Assembly: GCF_000731955.1 (NCBI RefSeq)
Contig: NZ_JNCK01000001.1
Coordinates: 620,001 to 684,000 of the forward strand
Direction: 5' to 3'
DNA from: Halomonas zincidurans B6
GTDB taxonomy: Bacteria > Pseudomonadota > Gammaproteobacteria > Pseudomonadales > Halomonadaceae
DNA length: 64,000 nt
Shown one piece after another: positions 44,619-54,255 of the stretch. The position numbers and the translations under genes are program-made. A model generated the notes under the pieces. The model ran no database searches. It had not been told where the DNA came from and was given only the letters and a program-made list of their open reading frames with translations. How positions within the stretch are numbered: the first letter of the stretch is position 1; each line of letters starts with the position of its first letter.

Positions 44619-45998
44619 GCGAGCGCAGTTTGAGTGAAGAGCAAGGCTTTCTCGAGCGGCTACGGGCGCGGGACGAGACGCGTGACGCCGAGCCGACCTG
44701 GATCGCCGCGCGACGTCAGGCCGGCGCCGCGCGTTTCAAGGCGTTGGGGTTCCCCACCAAGCGCGACGAGCGGTGGAAGTACACCGATGTGCGGCGCATC
44801 AGTCAGGGCCGTTTCGCCCTGGCCGACAACGCCGACTTCTCGCCGGGCCAGGCGGCGGCATTGACCCTGCCGCTGGCCTCGGCGATCCGGCTGACCTTCG
44901 TCGACGGGCTGTTTTCCGCCCAACTTTCGGATCTCGCCGCGTTGCCCGCCGGCGTCACGGTGGAGCCGTTGTCCCAGGCGCTGAGCGACAACCACGAGGC
45001 CGTGGGGGGCGTGCTGGGGCGTCTGACCGGCGTCGACTTCTCGCCGTTTGCCGCCTTGAACACGGCGTTTTCCGAGGAGGGCGCGGTGATCCGCCTGGCG
45101 CCGGGCGTGGCGGTCGAGACGCCGATCGTCGTGCAGTTCCTGTCGCGCGCCAATGCAGCGCCGGTGATGAGCCACCCGCGGGTGCTGATCCAGGCCGGCG
45201 CACGCAGCGAGGCCACGGTGATCGAGCATTTCGCCGGTGAAGCGGATGCCGCCAACTTCACCAACGTGGTGGCCGAGGCGCTGCTCGAGCGGGGCGCGAT
45301 CCTCACTCATTACACGCTGCAGGAAGCGCCGCTGGGCGATTCGCTGATTACCAGCCTGCAGGTGGACCAGGGGCGCGACAGCCGTTTCACCTCGTTCAAC
45401 GTCAACCTGGGCGGGGCGCTGGTGCGCAACGATCTGGTCAGCGAACTGAACGCCGAAGGCGCCGAGGCCCATTTCTACGGCCTGTTCTACGCCCAGGGGC
45501 GCCAGCACATCGATAACCACACGCTGGTCAATCACAATGCGCCGCACACGGTCTCCAACGAGAACTACAAGGGAATTCTCGACGATCGTGCGCGGGGCGT
45601 GTTCAACGGCAAGGTCATCGTCAAGCGCGACAGTCAGAAGATCGAGGCGGATCAGAGCAATGCCAATCTGCTGCTTTCCGATCGCGCCGAAATCGACACC
45701 AAGCCCGAGCTCGAGATCTACGCCGACGACGTCAAGTGCTCCCACGGCGCGACCACTGGCCAGCTCGACGAGGAGGCGGTGTTCGCGTTGCGCACCCGCG
45801 GGCTCGACGAGCAGACCGCACGCGGCTTGCTGACCCTGGCGTTCGCCGGCGAAGTGATGGATCGGGTGACCCTCGATGCCGTCGCCGAGCGGGTCGAACG
45901 GGCGGTGGCCGGCAAGCTTCCCGAGCGCTTCAACCTCACCGGCCTGGTCGAACTTGCGGCACTCGAGCAGGGCAGCCATGCGCAGGAGGACGACGAGC
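44615..45998 (+). CDS. sufD: Fe-S scaffold subunit SufD
   Basis: The 466-residue beta-helix protein is the SufB paralogue of the SufBC2D complex; its stop is at 46015, so it overlaps sufS by 17 bases. Landmarks are FPTKRDERWKYTDVRRISQG, RQHIDNHTLVNHNAPHTVSNENYKGIL, GVFNGKVIVKRDSQKIEADQSNANLLLSD, and KCSHGATTGQLDEEAVFALRTRGL. The final His/Asp-rich tail encodes the sufS ribosome site. It takes part in cluster assembly and iron supply. Confidence 0.96.
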
Positions 45999-47240
45999 AT
46001 GACCGTGATGGCTGAGTTGACCCTGGATGTAGCGAAGGTGCGTCGCGACTTTCCGATTCTCGATCGGCAGGTCCACGGCAAGCCGCTGGTCTATCTCGAC
46101 AACGCCGCGACCAGCCAGACGCCGATCCCGGTGATCGAGACGCTCGATCACTATTACCGGCACTATAACGCCAACATCCATCGCGGCCTGCATACACTGG
46201 CCGACGAGGCGACCGCCGCGTTCGAAGCGACGCGGGCCACGGTGCGCGATTTCCTGGGTGCCCGCGAGTCGCGCGAGATCGTCTTCACCCGCGGCACCAC
46301 CGAGGCGATCAACCTGGTCGCCAATAGCTGGGGGCGGCGCAATCTCAGGCCGGGCGACGAAGTGTTGGTCTCGCGTCTCGAGCATCACTCCAATATCGTG
46401 CCGTGGCAGCTGCTGGCCGCCGAGCTGGGATTTACCATCAAGGTGATTCCCATCGACGAGCGCGGCGTGCTCGACATGGACGCCTACCGCGAGCTGTTCA
46501 GCGCGCGCACTCGGCTGGTGGCGGTCAACCACGTTTCCAACGCCATCGGCACGATCAATCCAGTTACCGAGATGGCACGCATCGCCCACGCGCATGATGC
46601 GCTGATTCTGGTCGACGGCGCCCAGGCGGCACCCCACGAGCCGATTGACGTGGTCGCGCTCGATGCCGACTTCTATGCCTTTTCCGGCCACAAGGTCTAC
46701 GGTCCGACCGGGGTCGGCGCGCTCTATGGCAAGGCCGAGCTGCTCGAAGCCATGCCGCCCTGGCAGGGCGGCGGCGAGATGATCGACACGGTGAGCTTCG
46801 AGGCCGGCAGCACATACGCCGCGATACCCCACAAGTTCGAGGCGGGCACCCCGGCGATCGCCGATGTGATCGCGCTGGGCCGAGCGCTCGAGTGGGTCGA
46901 GCAGATCGGCGTGTCGCTGATCGGCGCCTGGGAGCAGCGTCTGCTGGCGCATGCCAATGAGCAGCTCGCCGCCATTCCCGGTCTGCGCCTGCTGGGCACC
47001 GCACCGCACAAGGCCGGCGTGGTATCGTTTGTCGTCGACGGTGCGCACGCTCAGGACATCGCGCTGCTGATCGATCAGTTGGGGGTGGCCATTCGCACCG
47101 GCAATCACTGCGCTCAACCGCTGTTGCAGCACTTCGGCGTGACGGCGACCTGCCGGGCGTCATTCGCCGCCTACAACACGTCCGAGGAGATCGATATCTT
47201 CGTCGCGGCGCTCGCGCGTGCCGTCGAGATGGTGCGATAG
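45999..47240 (+). CDS. sufS: Cysteine desulfurase SufS
   Basis: The 413-residue PLP enzyme takes sulfur from cysteine for the Suf scaffold. The PLP lysine is K232 in SGHKVYGPTG and the active cysteine is C371 in TGNHCAQPL, each a few residues from their position in E. coli SufS. ATG at 45999 has AGGAGG nine bases upstream, inside the end of sufD. No sufE or sufU sulfur acceptor is encoded nearby. Confidence 0.96.
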   Translation: MTVMAELTLDVAKVRRDFPILDRQVHGKPLVYLDNAATSQTPIPVIETLDHYYRHYNANIHRGLHTLADEATAAFEATRATVRDFLGARESREIVFTRGTTEAINLVANSWGRRNLRPGDEVLVSRLEHHSNIVPWQLLAAELGFTIKVIPIDERGVLDMDAYRELFSARTRLVAVNHVSNAIGTINPVTEMARIAHAHDALILVDGAQAAPHEPIDVVALDADFYAFSGHKVYGPTGVGALYGKAELLEAMPPWQGGGEMIDTVSFEAGSTYAAIPHKFEAGTPAIADVIALGRALEWVEQIGVSLIGAWEQRLLAHANEQLAAIPGLRLLGTAPHKAGVVSFVVDGAHAQDIALLIDQLGVAIRTGNHCAQPLLQHFGVTATCRASFAAYNTSEEIDIFVAALARAVEMVR

Positions 47241-47259
47241 ATTCGGCAACGGAGCCGTA

Positions 47260-47826
47260 ATGCAGCCACTGGAAAGTCTTCTCTACAAGGGGCAGCAGAT
47301 GCCTCTGCAACGCGATGTCGAGGCGATCTCGATTCCCTTCGGCAAGAGCGTCACGCTGAGCGAGGATGCGGTCGTCTCGATCATGCAGGCCAAGGGCAGC
47401 ACGGTCAGCATCGGCTTTGAAGGCCGGATGTTCCTGATCGAGGGCAGCGATCTCGATGCGCTCGGCCTGGAGGCCCTGCCCCGGCCGACGCTGCCCGAGG
47501 ATGCCGACGACGAGACGCTCGAGCGTTTCGTCTGGGAGCAGTTGCGGACCTGCTACGACCCCGAGATCCCGGTCAATATCGTCGATCTGGGATTGGTCTA
47601 CGGGTGCCGCATCGAACACCTGCTGAGCGGCGAGCGGGTGGTGACCGTGCGCATGACGCTCACCGCCCCCGGTTGCGGCATGGGTGATGTGATCGCCGAG
47701 GATGCCCGGCGCAAGATCCTCGGTGCGCAACCGATTTCCCGGGTGCATATCGATATCGTCTTCGATCCACCCTGGAGTCGGGAGATGATGACCGAGGAAG
47801 CCCGCCTCGAACTGGGTCTGTTCTGA
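47260..47826 (+). CDS. sufT: Fe-S assembly factor SufT (DUF59)
   Basis: The 188-residue protein has an N-terminal SufT-specific part and a C-terminal DUF59/MIP18 domain: CYDPEIPVNIVDLGLVYG, then LTAPGCGMGDVIAEDARRKI. SufT helps mature Fe-S proteins, especially when demand is high. ATG at 47260 follows GGAGCCGTA. It is the last gene of the suf operon. Confidence 0.93.
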   Translation: MQPLESLLYKGQQMPLQRDVEAISIPFGKSVTLSEDAVVSIMQAKGSTVSIGFEGRMFLIEGSDLDALGLEALPRPTLPEDADDETLERFVWEQLRTCYDPEIPVNIVDLGLVYGCRIEHLLSGERVVTVRMTLTAPGCGMGDVIAEDARRKILGAQPISRVHIDIVFDPPWSREMMTEEARLELGLF

Positions 47827-47903
47827 TGCCTGCGCGGGTTGGCCTCTCGGCGTACCGCCAGCGCTATGGCGCGACCCGGCAATGCCAGGAGAGTTGCTAG
47901 GCG

Positions 47904-48578
47904 ATGGCGGCAAGGCGCAGAACATGGTTGAAGCGGGCGGCAGCGGCGACTGCCGCCCTCTTCGTGTTGGCCGTCGGGGTCGTTCTGGCGGCCAACTGGT
48001 GGTTGCTGTCGCGCACCCAGGGGCGCATCGAGGACGATCTGCTGCTGTGCCGAGCGGCACCGGTCGGCATCGTCTTCGGCACGTCCTATTGGACCCGTGG
48101 CGGAGGGCGCAATCCGCATTACGCGGCGCGGCTCGATGCCGCTGCGCGCCTGCTGCGCATGCAGCGTGTCCAGCATCTGCTGCTGTCCGGCGACAATCGC
48201 ACCCGCTATTACAACGAACCGGTCACCATGTGGCGCGACTTGCGCAAGGTCAATGTGCGCGATAGCGACATGACGCTCGATTATGCCGGCTTCAGCACCT
48301 TCGACACCCTGGTTCGTGCGCGCGAGATCTTCGCCGTCGACCAGGCGCTGTTGATCACCCAGGACTGGCATCTGCCGCGGGCGCTGTTCATTGCCGACGC
48401 CCTGGGCATCGAGGCGACCGGTTGCGCGGCACCGACACGGCGGGCAGCGGGGGAGTGGCGGTTGCGCGTGCGTGAATGGCTGGCGCGGGTGGCAACGCTG
48501 GGCGATCTCTACATCTGGCAGCGCGAACCCTATTTCCTGGGACCGCGCGAACCGCTGCAGATAGCGCCGGCGGGGTGA
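47904..48578 (+). CDS. ElyC/SanA/YdcF family membrane protein (SanA-like)
   Basis: The 224-residue protein has one N-terminal membrane helix (about 10-31) and a DUF218 domain: FGTSYWTRGGGRNPHYAARLDAA, LLLSGDNRTRYYNEP, DYAGFSTFDTLVRA and QDWHLPRALFIAD. SanA-type proteins act in the periplasm in envelope barrier function and vancomycin tolerance, but the chemistry is not defined. It follows sufT by 77 bases and may be co-transcribed. Confidence 0.83.
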   Translation: MAARRRTWLKRAAAATAALFVLAVGVVLAANWWLLSRTQGRIEDDLLLCRAAPVGIVFGTSYWTRGGGRNPHYAARLDAAARLLRMQRVQHLLLSGDNRTRYYNEPVTMWRDLRKVNVRDSDMTLDYAGFSTFDTLVRAREIFAVDQALLITQDWHLPRALFIADALGIEATGCAAPTRRAAGEWRLRVREWLARVATLGDLYIWQREPYFLGPREPLQIAPAG

Positions 48579-48611
48579 TCGCATTACTGTGGAGGTGACG
48601 CCCGACGGCGC

Positions 48612-49058
48612 TTAACGGCGCTGTTTGGGCTTGTGCAGCTTGTAAAGTTCACGGATCAGCGCGCGGCAGCCCTTCCAGCAGCGTTCGATGACCGGCTCGA
48701 TGGGGTCGGGCAGAGGGTGCGTGTAGAGGGTCGACAACGACTGCATGACCACCCGTTCCTGCTCGAGCAGCTCGCCGACCAGTACCTGACTGTCGTCGCC
48801 GACGAAGCTCTTCAGCCGGCTCCACAGCCATAGATAGTCGTCGCGCTCGACATCGGCGTCGCGGGGCAGAATGTCGAGGTGCTGCTTGGCGAGCGCCTGA
48901 AGGTCGCGCATCGCTTCGCCGCGTTCCTCGAAATGCGGCTTGAGCGCATCGCGCAGCGATGGGCGCAAGCGTTCGAGATTGTCCTGGAAATAGTCGAGGC
49001 TGTCGGCCAGCGCTTCCAGTACGTTGTCCATCGCCACTTGGCGATTATCGAGAAACAT
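48612..49058 (-). CDS. Hypothetical all-helical protein, 148 residues
   Basis: I do not recognise the family with certainty. The sequence is charged and almost entirely helical, without membrane segment or signal peptide. An N-terminal half NVLEALADSLDYFQDNLERLRPSLRDALKPHF is followed by EDERxxx-type helices and a C-terminal KLHKPKQRR basic tail. It could be a four-helix bundle. A palindromic motif pair lies upstream at 49098-49143, similar to that in front of ompW, which suggests a shared regulator. Confidence 0.6.
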   Translation of the reverse strand: MFLDNRQVAMDNVLEALADSLDYFQDNLERLRPSLRDALKPHFEERGEAMRDLQALAKQHLDILPRDADVERDDYLWLWSRLKSFVGDDSQVLVGELLEQERVVMQSLSTLYTHPLPDPIEPVIERCWKGCRALIRELYKLHKPKQRR

Positions 49059-49097
49059 GAGCGGTCACCTCCTCCGGTGACGCAGATTGTGCGGCTG

Positions 49098-49143
49098 GAA
49101 ACAGTGTTTTGCTACCCCTGCCGGCAAGAAATACTGTGTTTCC
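49098..49143. promoter_or_regulatory. Paired AAACAnTGTTT palindromes ahead of the 148-residue gene
   Basis: GGAAACAGTGTTTTG (49097-49111) contains the palindrome AAACAGTGTTT. A second, weaker copy ACTGTGTTTCC lies at 49133-49143, about 32 bases away. The same arrangement is found at 55465-55511 before the OmpW gene. The motif resembles the PsrA box GAAAC-N-GTTTC of pseudomonads. Confidence 0.4.
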
Positions 49144-49188
49144 ATCGAAATGGCGTCGTCCAGGGTTATCGGCGGCGAGGCGCGATAC

Positions 49189-50097
49189 TTAACCCTTGGG
49201 CTTGGGCGGCGCCTTGCGTGGCGTGACGGCATGCTTTTCCAGATGCTCGATGATCAATCCGGCGATGTCGCGTCCGGTGGCGCTCTCGATGCCCTGCAGC
49301 CCCGGCGAGGAGTTGACCTCCATGATCACCGGGCCATGATTGGAACGTAGCAGGTCGACGCCGGCGACGCGCAGGCCCATCGCCTTGGCGGCGCGGATCG
49401 CCGTCGAGCGCTCTTCAGGCGTGATGCGGATCACGCTGGCGCTGCCGCCACGATGCAGGTTGGAGCGGAATTCGCCTTCCGCGGCCTGGCGCTTCATCGA
49501 CGCGACGACCTTGTCACCGATCACCAAGCAGCGGATGTCGGCTCCTCGCGCCTCCTTGATGTATTCCTGGACCATGATGTTGGCCTTCATGCCCATGAAG
49601 GCCTGGATCACGCTTTCGGCGGCCTGGTTGGTTTCGGCCAGCACCACGCCGATCCCCTGGGTGCCTTCCAGCAACTTGATGACCAGCGGCGCGCCCTTGA
49701 CCATGGTGATCAAATCAGGAATGTCGTCGGGCGAATGGGCGAAGCCGGTGATCGGTAGTCCCAGGCCCTTGCGCGAAAGCAGCTGCAACGAGCGCAGCTT
49801 GTCGCGTGAACGAGTGATGGAAACGTTGTCGTTGAGCACATAGGTGCTCATCATCTCGAACTGACGCAATACGGCGCAGCCATAGAAGGTCACCGACGCG
49901 CCGATGCGCGGAATCACCGCGTCGAAGGGCTCGAGCTCGGCCCCTTTGTAATGGATCGAGGGGCGATGCGAGGCGATGTTCATGTAACAACGCAGCGTGT
50001 CGACCACGCGCACGCTGTGGCCGCGGTTCTGGCCCGCTTCGACCAGTCGGCGAGTGGAGTACAGATTGCGGTTACGCGACAACAGGGCGATGTGCAT
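49189..50097 (-). CDS. rimK: Ribosomal protein S6-glutamate ligase RimK family
   Basis: The 302-residue ATP-grasp ligase opens MHIALLSRNRNLYSTRRLVEA. It has PRIGASVTFYGCAVLRQFE, GLPITGFA, KLLEGTQGIGVVLAE and the metal-binding end MEVNSSPGLQGIE. RimK adds glutamates to the C-terminus of S6. GGAG lies before ATG 50097. The neighbouring gene encodes a RimB-type retropepsin-like protein, as in pseudomonads, where both control translation. Confidence 0.93.
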   Translation of the reverse strand: MHIALLSRNRNLYSTRRLVEAGQNRGHSVRVVDTLRCYMNIASHRPSIHYKGAELEPFDAVIPRIGASVTFYGCAVLRQFEMMSTYVLNDNVSITRSRDKLRSLQLLSRKGLGLPITGFAHSPDDIPDLITMVKGAPLVIKLLEGTQGIGVVLAETNQAAESVIQAFMGMKANIMVQEYIKEARGADIRCLVIGDKVVASMKRQAAEGEFRSNLHRGGSASVIRITPEERSTAIRAAKAMGLRVAGVDLLRSNHGPVIMEVNSSPGLQGIESATGRDIAGLIIEHLEKHAVTPRKAPPKPKG

Positions 50098-50146
50098 GGT
50101 GTTCTCCGGACGAGACGTAAGCGGGTAAATGGCGTGACGCAGTCGC

Positions 50147-50584
50147 TCAGGGTTCGCCATGCAGGAAAGCCGTACCCGGCGCGACCAGCAGACGGCGCAT
50201 GGCACGACGCCCCAGCAGCATGGGGTGGCGCATGTTACGACGATCGCTCAGCGAAAGCTCGACAGGATAGTCGAGTTCGCCAAGCTGCATCGGGGTACGG
50301 ATGATGTAGCGCCATTCGGCCTGACCGTTGGAACTGGTCACCTTGCGCCGGTCGTGAAGATGCATCCGGACCGAGTGTGCCGGGCTCTCTACGCCGCTGC
50401 CGCGGGTCACGAAGCTGACCCATAGATGGCCATGCTCCTCGAAAGTCTCGATGTCTTCGGCATGCAGGGACGAAGTGCGTGCTCCGGTATCGGCCTTGCA
50501 GCACAGGGTCAGGCCGATTTCCGGCAGGGTCACCATTTCGCGACGGCCGATCACCGCCTTCGCTTGGTAGGGCAATGCTTTCAT
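50147..50584 (-). CDS. ATP-dependent zinc protease / RimB-type retropepsin-like protein
   Basis: The 145-residue protein is of the family often found with rimK. The aspartic-protease-like motif is ADTGARTSSLHA (D32). RRNMRHPMLLGRRAMRRLLV near the end corresponds to the ILGR segment of the fold. RimB of Pseudomonas works on modified S6 and counteracts RimK. It lies 49 bases upstream of rimK on the same strand, so co-transcription is likely. Confidence 0.85.
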   Translation of the reverse strand: MKALPYQAKAVIGRREMVTLPEIGLTLCCKADTGARTSSLHAEDIETFEEHGHLWVSFVTRGSGVESPAHSVRMHLHDRRKVTSSNGQAEWRYIIRTPMQLGELDYPVELSLSDRRNMRHPMLLGRRAMRRLLVAPGTAFLHGEP

Positions 50585-50639
50585 CGGCGCTCCTGTTGTT
50601 CGATACGGACGGGTCGGTACAGGCGGATCGGCACTCGGC

Positions 50640-51665
50640 TCAATGCGTGAGTGGCTGCAGGCATCGGCCGACCGGCGATTGCGGAGAAGTCTGACGCAGG
50701 TACATCAGCAACGGTAACCGCAGACGGGGCAGCAACGCCAGATCGCGGACCACGCTGGTAAAGCCTCCCGGGCTATGGCGGGCCAGGGCGTCGAGAAACA
50801 GCGGCAATCGCTGGGCGTGTTCGAGATGCGTCCAGCCGCGCGCGGCGATCGCCGCGAGCAGATCCGCCCCGCAGGCGGCGCTGTCGGCGAGCAAGGCATC
50901 GTACCAAGGACCGACGAGGTCGGTCGCGCCTTGACCGACACTGCGCACGCAGGCACTGAACGTTTCGATATCGCCTTCGTGCGCCGCAGCCTCGCCGCGG
51001 GCGATCAGTGCCTGGAGCAAATCCGCGCTGGGCTCGACGTGTTCCAGGCAGTGGCTCAGCGGGCGTAGCACGTCGACTGGCAGGGCATGCAACCGGGCTG
51101 CCAGTCTACCGGCCTGGACGTGGTCATGGCGTACACTGAAATCCGCCAGTCCCTGCAGGCCCAGCGCCGGCCACTGCTCGGGCTCGGCAGCAGCGAGCAG
51201 GTAGTCCTCGACGAGCTCGAAATGCTCGCTGGCGGGGCGTCCCAGGTCGGCACTGGCGCGGGCATGCAGCATTGCGCGCTGAGTGATGTCCGGGGTAAAG
51301 GCCAGCGGGTTGTCCTGCATCAGGTTGTCGATGTGCCGATCGTCATCCTGCAGCCGGTTGGCCGAGCGACCCAGCGTTTCCAGCAGGCGTTGCAGGAAAG
51401 CGTCGCGCGGTGCCGGGTCGAGCAGGCCCTGTTCGTCCAGCGGCAGCGACAAAAACCAGATCAGCGGATCGTCGGCATCGCCCAGGCGAAACACACAGGC
51501 CAATTGGGCGCGGCCCAGCCACGGCAGCGGCCAAGGCTGATCGCCCGCTTCGAAAGCGGCGAGCGTAGCCTCGGGGCAGCCGACGACCTGGCGGCCCAGG
51601 GTATAGAAGCGGGCCTGTGCACCGCTACGGGCGAAGAAGTCGCAAAGCGTGTGTATCGGTGACAT
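50640..51665 (-). CDS. DUF3549 family protein
   Basis: The 341-residue cytoplasmic protein matches the DUF3549 pattern from its opening SPIHTLCDFFARSGAQARFYTLGR and the later DLARLRLPLLMYLRQTSPQSPVG-like end. It is rich in Ala/Leu helices with a two-part layout: a beta-rich N-terminal half and a helical, HEAT-like C-terminal half. The function is unknown. ATG 51665 has GAGGACG upstream; a longer frame to 51776 lacks support. Confidence 0.8.
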   Translation of the reverse strand: MSPIHTLCDFFARSGAQARFYTLGRQVVGCPEATLAAFEAGDQPWPLPWLGRAQLACVFRLGDADDPLIWFLSLPLDEQGLLDPAPRDAFLQRLLETLGRSANRLQDDDRHIDNLMQDNPLAFTPDITQRAMLHARASADLGRPASEHFELVEDYLLAAAEPEQWPALGLQGLADFSVRHDHVQAGRLAARLHALPVDVLRPLSHCLEHVEPSADLLQALIARGEAAAHEGDIETFSACVRSVGQGATDLVGPWYDALLADSAACGADLLAAIAARGWTHLEHAQRLPLFLDALARHSPGGFTSVVRDLALLPRLRLPLLMYLRQTSPQSPVGRCLQPLTH

Positions 51666-51984
51666 GACGTCCTCACGGTTGAGCCGCGAACTGTAGCGCG
51701 TCGCCGTCGGCCTTTCTACCTCGATGATTCGTTGAGCGGTCAGTTTTTGATCAGTTCGTGGCGTGTCAGACGCCACGACCGCAGGGCCGGCTTTTCCAAT
51801 GATTATCCACAGGCTATTTCAGGAAAACTGTGTATCGACTCGCCGCCCATGGCATCTGCAAATAGTGAGTGCCTATTGGTCAAAGGCGGTTCAAGTCACT
51901 AAGCTATGTAACCAAATCGAATAAACGAGGTGCTCGTTTATTCTTATCCAGCAATGAAGCAGCGAACAACCACGGAGAGTCATC
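51666..51984. other. Divergent intergenic region with two inverted repeats
   Basis: No gene is seen in these 319 bases. An 8-base hairpin CGTGGCGT/ACGCCACG lies at 51757-51777. A perfect 11-base inverted repeat sits at 51919-51943, listed separately. The right half is AT-rich and probably holds the ABC transporter promoter. Confidence 0.55.
51919..51943. promoter_or_regulatory. Perfect inverted repeat upstream of the amino-acid ABC operon
   Basis: GAATAAACGAG / CTCGTTTATTC with a 3-base spacer lies 42 bases before the binding-protein ATG. It is AT-rich, unlike the GC-rich terminators here, and no T tract follows it. An operator or a leader hairpin is plausible. Confidence 0.4.
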
Positions 51985-52761
51985 ATGCGGCGATTGATAG
52001 CGACCCTGGCAATGGGCACTCTTTTGACGGCTTCCTTGGGAGCCACGGCGCAGGACATGGCGCAGGAGAAAGGTGGCGGTAGTTTCAAGGTGGGGATGTC
52101 GGGCGGCTATTTTCCGTTCACCTTCGTCGAGCAGGACCAGCTCAAGGGCTTCGAGGTCGACGTCATGAATGCGTTGGGCGAGCAGATGGAGGCGGATATC
52201 GAGTTCGTCACCGCCAACTTCTCGGGGCTGTTCGGCATGCTCGAGTCGGGGCGCATCGACACCATCGCCAACCAGATCACCATCACCGACGAGCGCCAGG
52301 CCAAGTACGCCTTCACCGAGCCCTACGTCTATGATGGCGCCCAGGTCGTGACCCGCAAGGGCAACGATACCATCGAAGGCGTCGAAGACCTGCGCGGCAA
52401 GACGGTGGCGGTCAACCTGGGCTCGAACTATGAGCAGTTGTTGCGCGAACTGCCCTACGCCGACGAAATCGACATTCGCACCTACGAGAGCAACATCGAA
52501 CAGGACACCGCGCTGGGTCGAGTCGACGCCTTTGTCATGGATCGCGTAAGCGCCTCGCAGGTGATCAAGGAAAAACCGCTGCCGCTGGAGCTTGCCGGCA
52601 AGCCGTTCTCGGAAATCCGCAACGCGCTGCCGTTCCGCGATACCGAGCAGGGACGCGCGCTGCGCGATCGCTTCGACAAGGCGCTGGAGACACTGCGCGA
52701 CAACGGCACTCTGGAGGAAATCTCCCAGCGCTGGTTCGGCACCGACATCACTCAGCGTTAA
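51985..52761 (+). CDS. Amino-acid ABC transporter substrate-binding protein (cystine-like)
   Basis: The 258-residue periplasmic protein has a signal peptide (about residues 1-22, SLGATAQD). The binding fold has GMSGGYFPFTFVEQDQLKGFEVDVMNALG and YAFTEPYVYDGAQVVTRK, typical of polar-amino-acid binding proteins. The phrase pattern is closest in memory to cystine (TcyA/FliY) proteins, but the ligand cannot be fixed by eye. Together with the next two genes it makes a complete importer. GGAGAGTC precedes the ATG. Confidence 0.87.
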   Translation: MRRLIATLAMGTLLTASLGATAQDMAQEKGGGSFKVGMSGGYFPFTFVEQDQLKGFEVDVMNALGEQMEADIEFVTANFSGLFGMLESGRIDTIANQITITDERQAKYAFTEPYVYDGAQVVTRKGNDTIEGVEDLRGKTVAVNLGSNYEQLLRELPYADEIDIRTYESNIEQDTALGRVDAFVMDRVSASQVIKEKPLPLELAGKPFSEIRNALPFRDTEQGRALRDRFDKALETLRDNGTLEEISQRWFGTDITQR

Positions 52762-52777
52762 GCGTCGGGCTTACTGA

Positions 52778-53452
52778 ATGGGCGTCCTGGATTTCGACTA
52801 CATGCTGGGGCTGGTGCCGATTCTGCTCGGCTACCTGCCGCTGACCCTGGAGATGGCGACCGCCGGCATGGTGCTGGGGCTCGCCCTGGCCGCCGTGCTG
52901 GCGGTGATACGGGTGTTGCGCGTGCCCGGGCTCAATGCCGTGACGCTGTTGTTCATCTCGTTCTTTCGCGGTACGCCACTGCTGGTGCAGCTGTTCCTGT
53001 TCTATTACGGCCTGCCGCAGCTGTTCAGCGCGCTGACCCAGATCAACGGCGTCACGGCGACGATCCTCGGCCTGACGCTGCATTTTTCGGCGTACATGGC
53101 GGAATCGATTCGTGCCGCCATCGTCGGCGTCGATCGCAGTCAGACCGAAGCGGCATTGTCGATTGGCATGACCAGCCTGCAGTTGATGCGGCGGATCGTG
53201 CTGCCCCAGGCCACGCGGGTCGCGGTCCCGACGCTGATGAACTACTTCATCGACATGATCAAGGCGACGTCGCTGGCCTTCACGCTCGGCGTCACCGAGC
53301 TGATGGGCGCTACCCAGAAGGAAGCGGCCGGCAGCTTTCTCTACTTCGAGGCGTTCATCACCGTGGCGATATTCTACTGGGCGATCGTCGAATTGCTGGC
53401 CTGGCTGCAGCGGCGACTTGAAACCCGACTCAACAAGGCCTACCGGCGATGA
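52778..53452 (+). CDS. Amino-acid ABC transporter permease (cystine-like)
   Basis: The 224-residue inner-membrane protein has five or six helices and the HisM/GlnP family segments FFRGTPLLVQLFLFYYGLPQ, HFSAYMAESIRAAI and the EAA loop EAALSIGMTSLQLMRRIVLPQA. It pairs with the downstream ATPase; its stop overlaps the ATPase start. It is probably a homodimeric permease since only one permease gene is present. Confidence 0.9.
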   Translation: MGVLDFDYMLGLVPILLGYLPLTLEMATAGMVLGLALAAVLAVIRVLRVPGLNAVTLLFISFFRGTPLLVQLFLFYYGLPQLFSALTQINGVTATILGLTLHFSAYMAESIRAAIVGVDRSQTEAALSIGMTSLQLMRRIVLPQATRVAVPTLMNYFIDMIKATSLAFTLGVTELMGATQKEAAGSFLYFEAFITVAIFYWAIVELLAWLQRRLETRLNKAYRR

Positions 53453-54204
53453 TCGAACTCAAGGGACTGACCAAGCGCTTCGGCGACAGCACGGTGCTCG
53501 ATGGCATCGACCTGATCATCGAGCGGGGCGAGATCATCGTCGTGATCGGCCCCTCGGGTACCGGCAAGTCGACGTTGCTGCGCTGCGTGAACTTCCTCGA
53601 ACGGCCCGAGGCCGGGCAGGTTACGGTCGGCGATCTGACGGTCGAGGCCACGCAGGCGCGCAAGCAGGAGATTCTCGAGCTGCGCCGGCGCACGGCCTTC
53701 GTCTTCCAGAACTATGCCCTGTTCGCCAACAAGACGGCCTTGGAGAACATCGCCGAAGGGCTGATCGTGATCAACAGCTGGCCGAAGCCGCGCGCTCACC
53801 GTCGCGCTCGCGAAATCCTCGCGCGCATCGGTCTGGCCGACAAGGCGGATGCCTATCCCGCGTCGCTGTCGGGCGGCCAGCAGCAGCGCGTGGGTATTGG
53901 CCGGGCGATGGCCGCGCAGGCGGAGGTCATCCTGTTCGACGAGCCGACTTCCTCGCTGGACCCGGAGTGGGTCGAAGAGGTCCTGGGGTTGATGAAGCAG
54001 CTTGCCGACGAGCGCCAGACCATGCTGGTGGTGACGCATGAAATGGGCTTCGCCCGCGACGTCGCCGATCGGGTGATCTTCATGGACGGCGGACGGATCG
54101 TCGAGCAGGGTCCGCCTGCCGAGGTGTTCTCCGCGCCGCGTGACGAACGTACCCGCAACTTCCTGCGCAAGGTGCTGGCCGGCCAGGCGCTGGGCGAGCC
54201 TTGA
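53449..54204 (+). CDS. Amino-acid ABC transporter ATP-binding protein
   Basis: The 251-residue ATPase has Walker A GPSGTGKST (34-42), signature LSGGQQQRVGIGRA and Walker B ILFDEPTSSLDPEWVEEV. The H-loop is in VVTHEMGFARDVADRV. It drives uptake through the permease in the same operon (ATGA overlap). The substrate is as for the binding protein. Confidence 0.93.
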   Translation: MIELKGLTKRFGDSTVLDGIDLIIERGEIIVVIGPSGTGKSTLLRCVNFLERPEAGQVTVGDLTVEATQARKQEILELRRRTAFVFQNYALFANKTALENIAEGLIVINSWPKPRAHRRAREILARIGLADKADAYPASLSGGQQQRVGIGRAMAAQAEVILFDEPTSSLDPEWVEEVLGLMKQLADERQTMLVVTHEMGFARDVADRVIFMDGGRIVEQGPPAEVFSAPRDERTRNFLRKVLAGQALGEP

Positions 54205-54255
54205 GACTGCCTGGCGGCTCGCGCGATAATGACGTTTTGCAATGACGGAGCCGCA

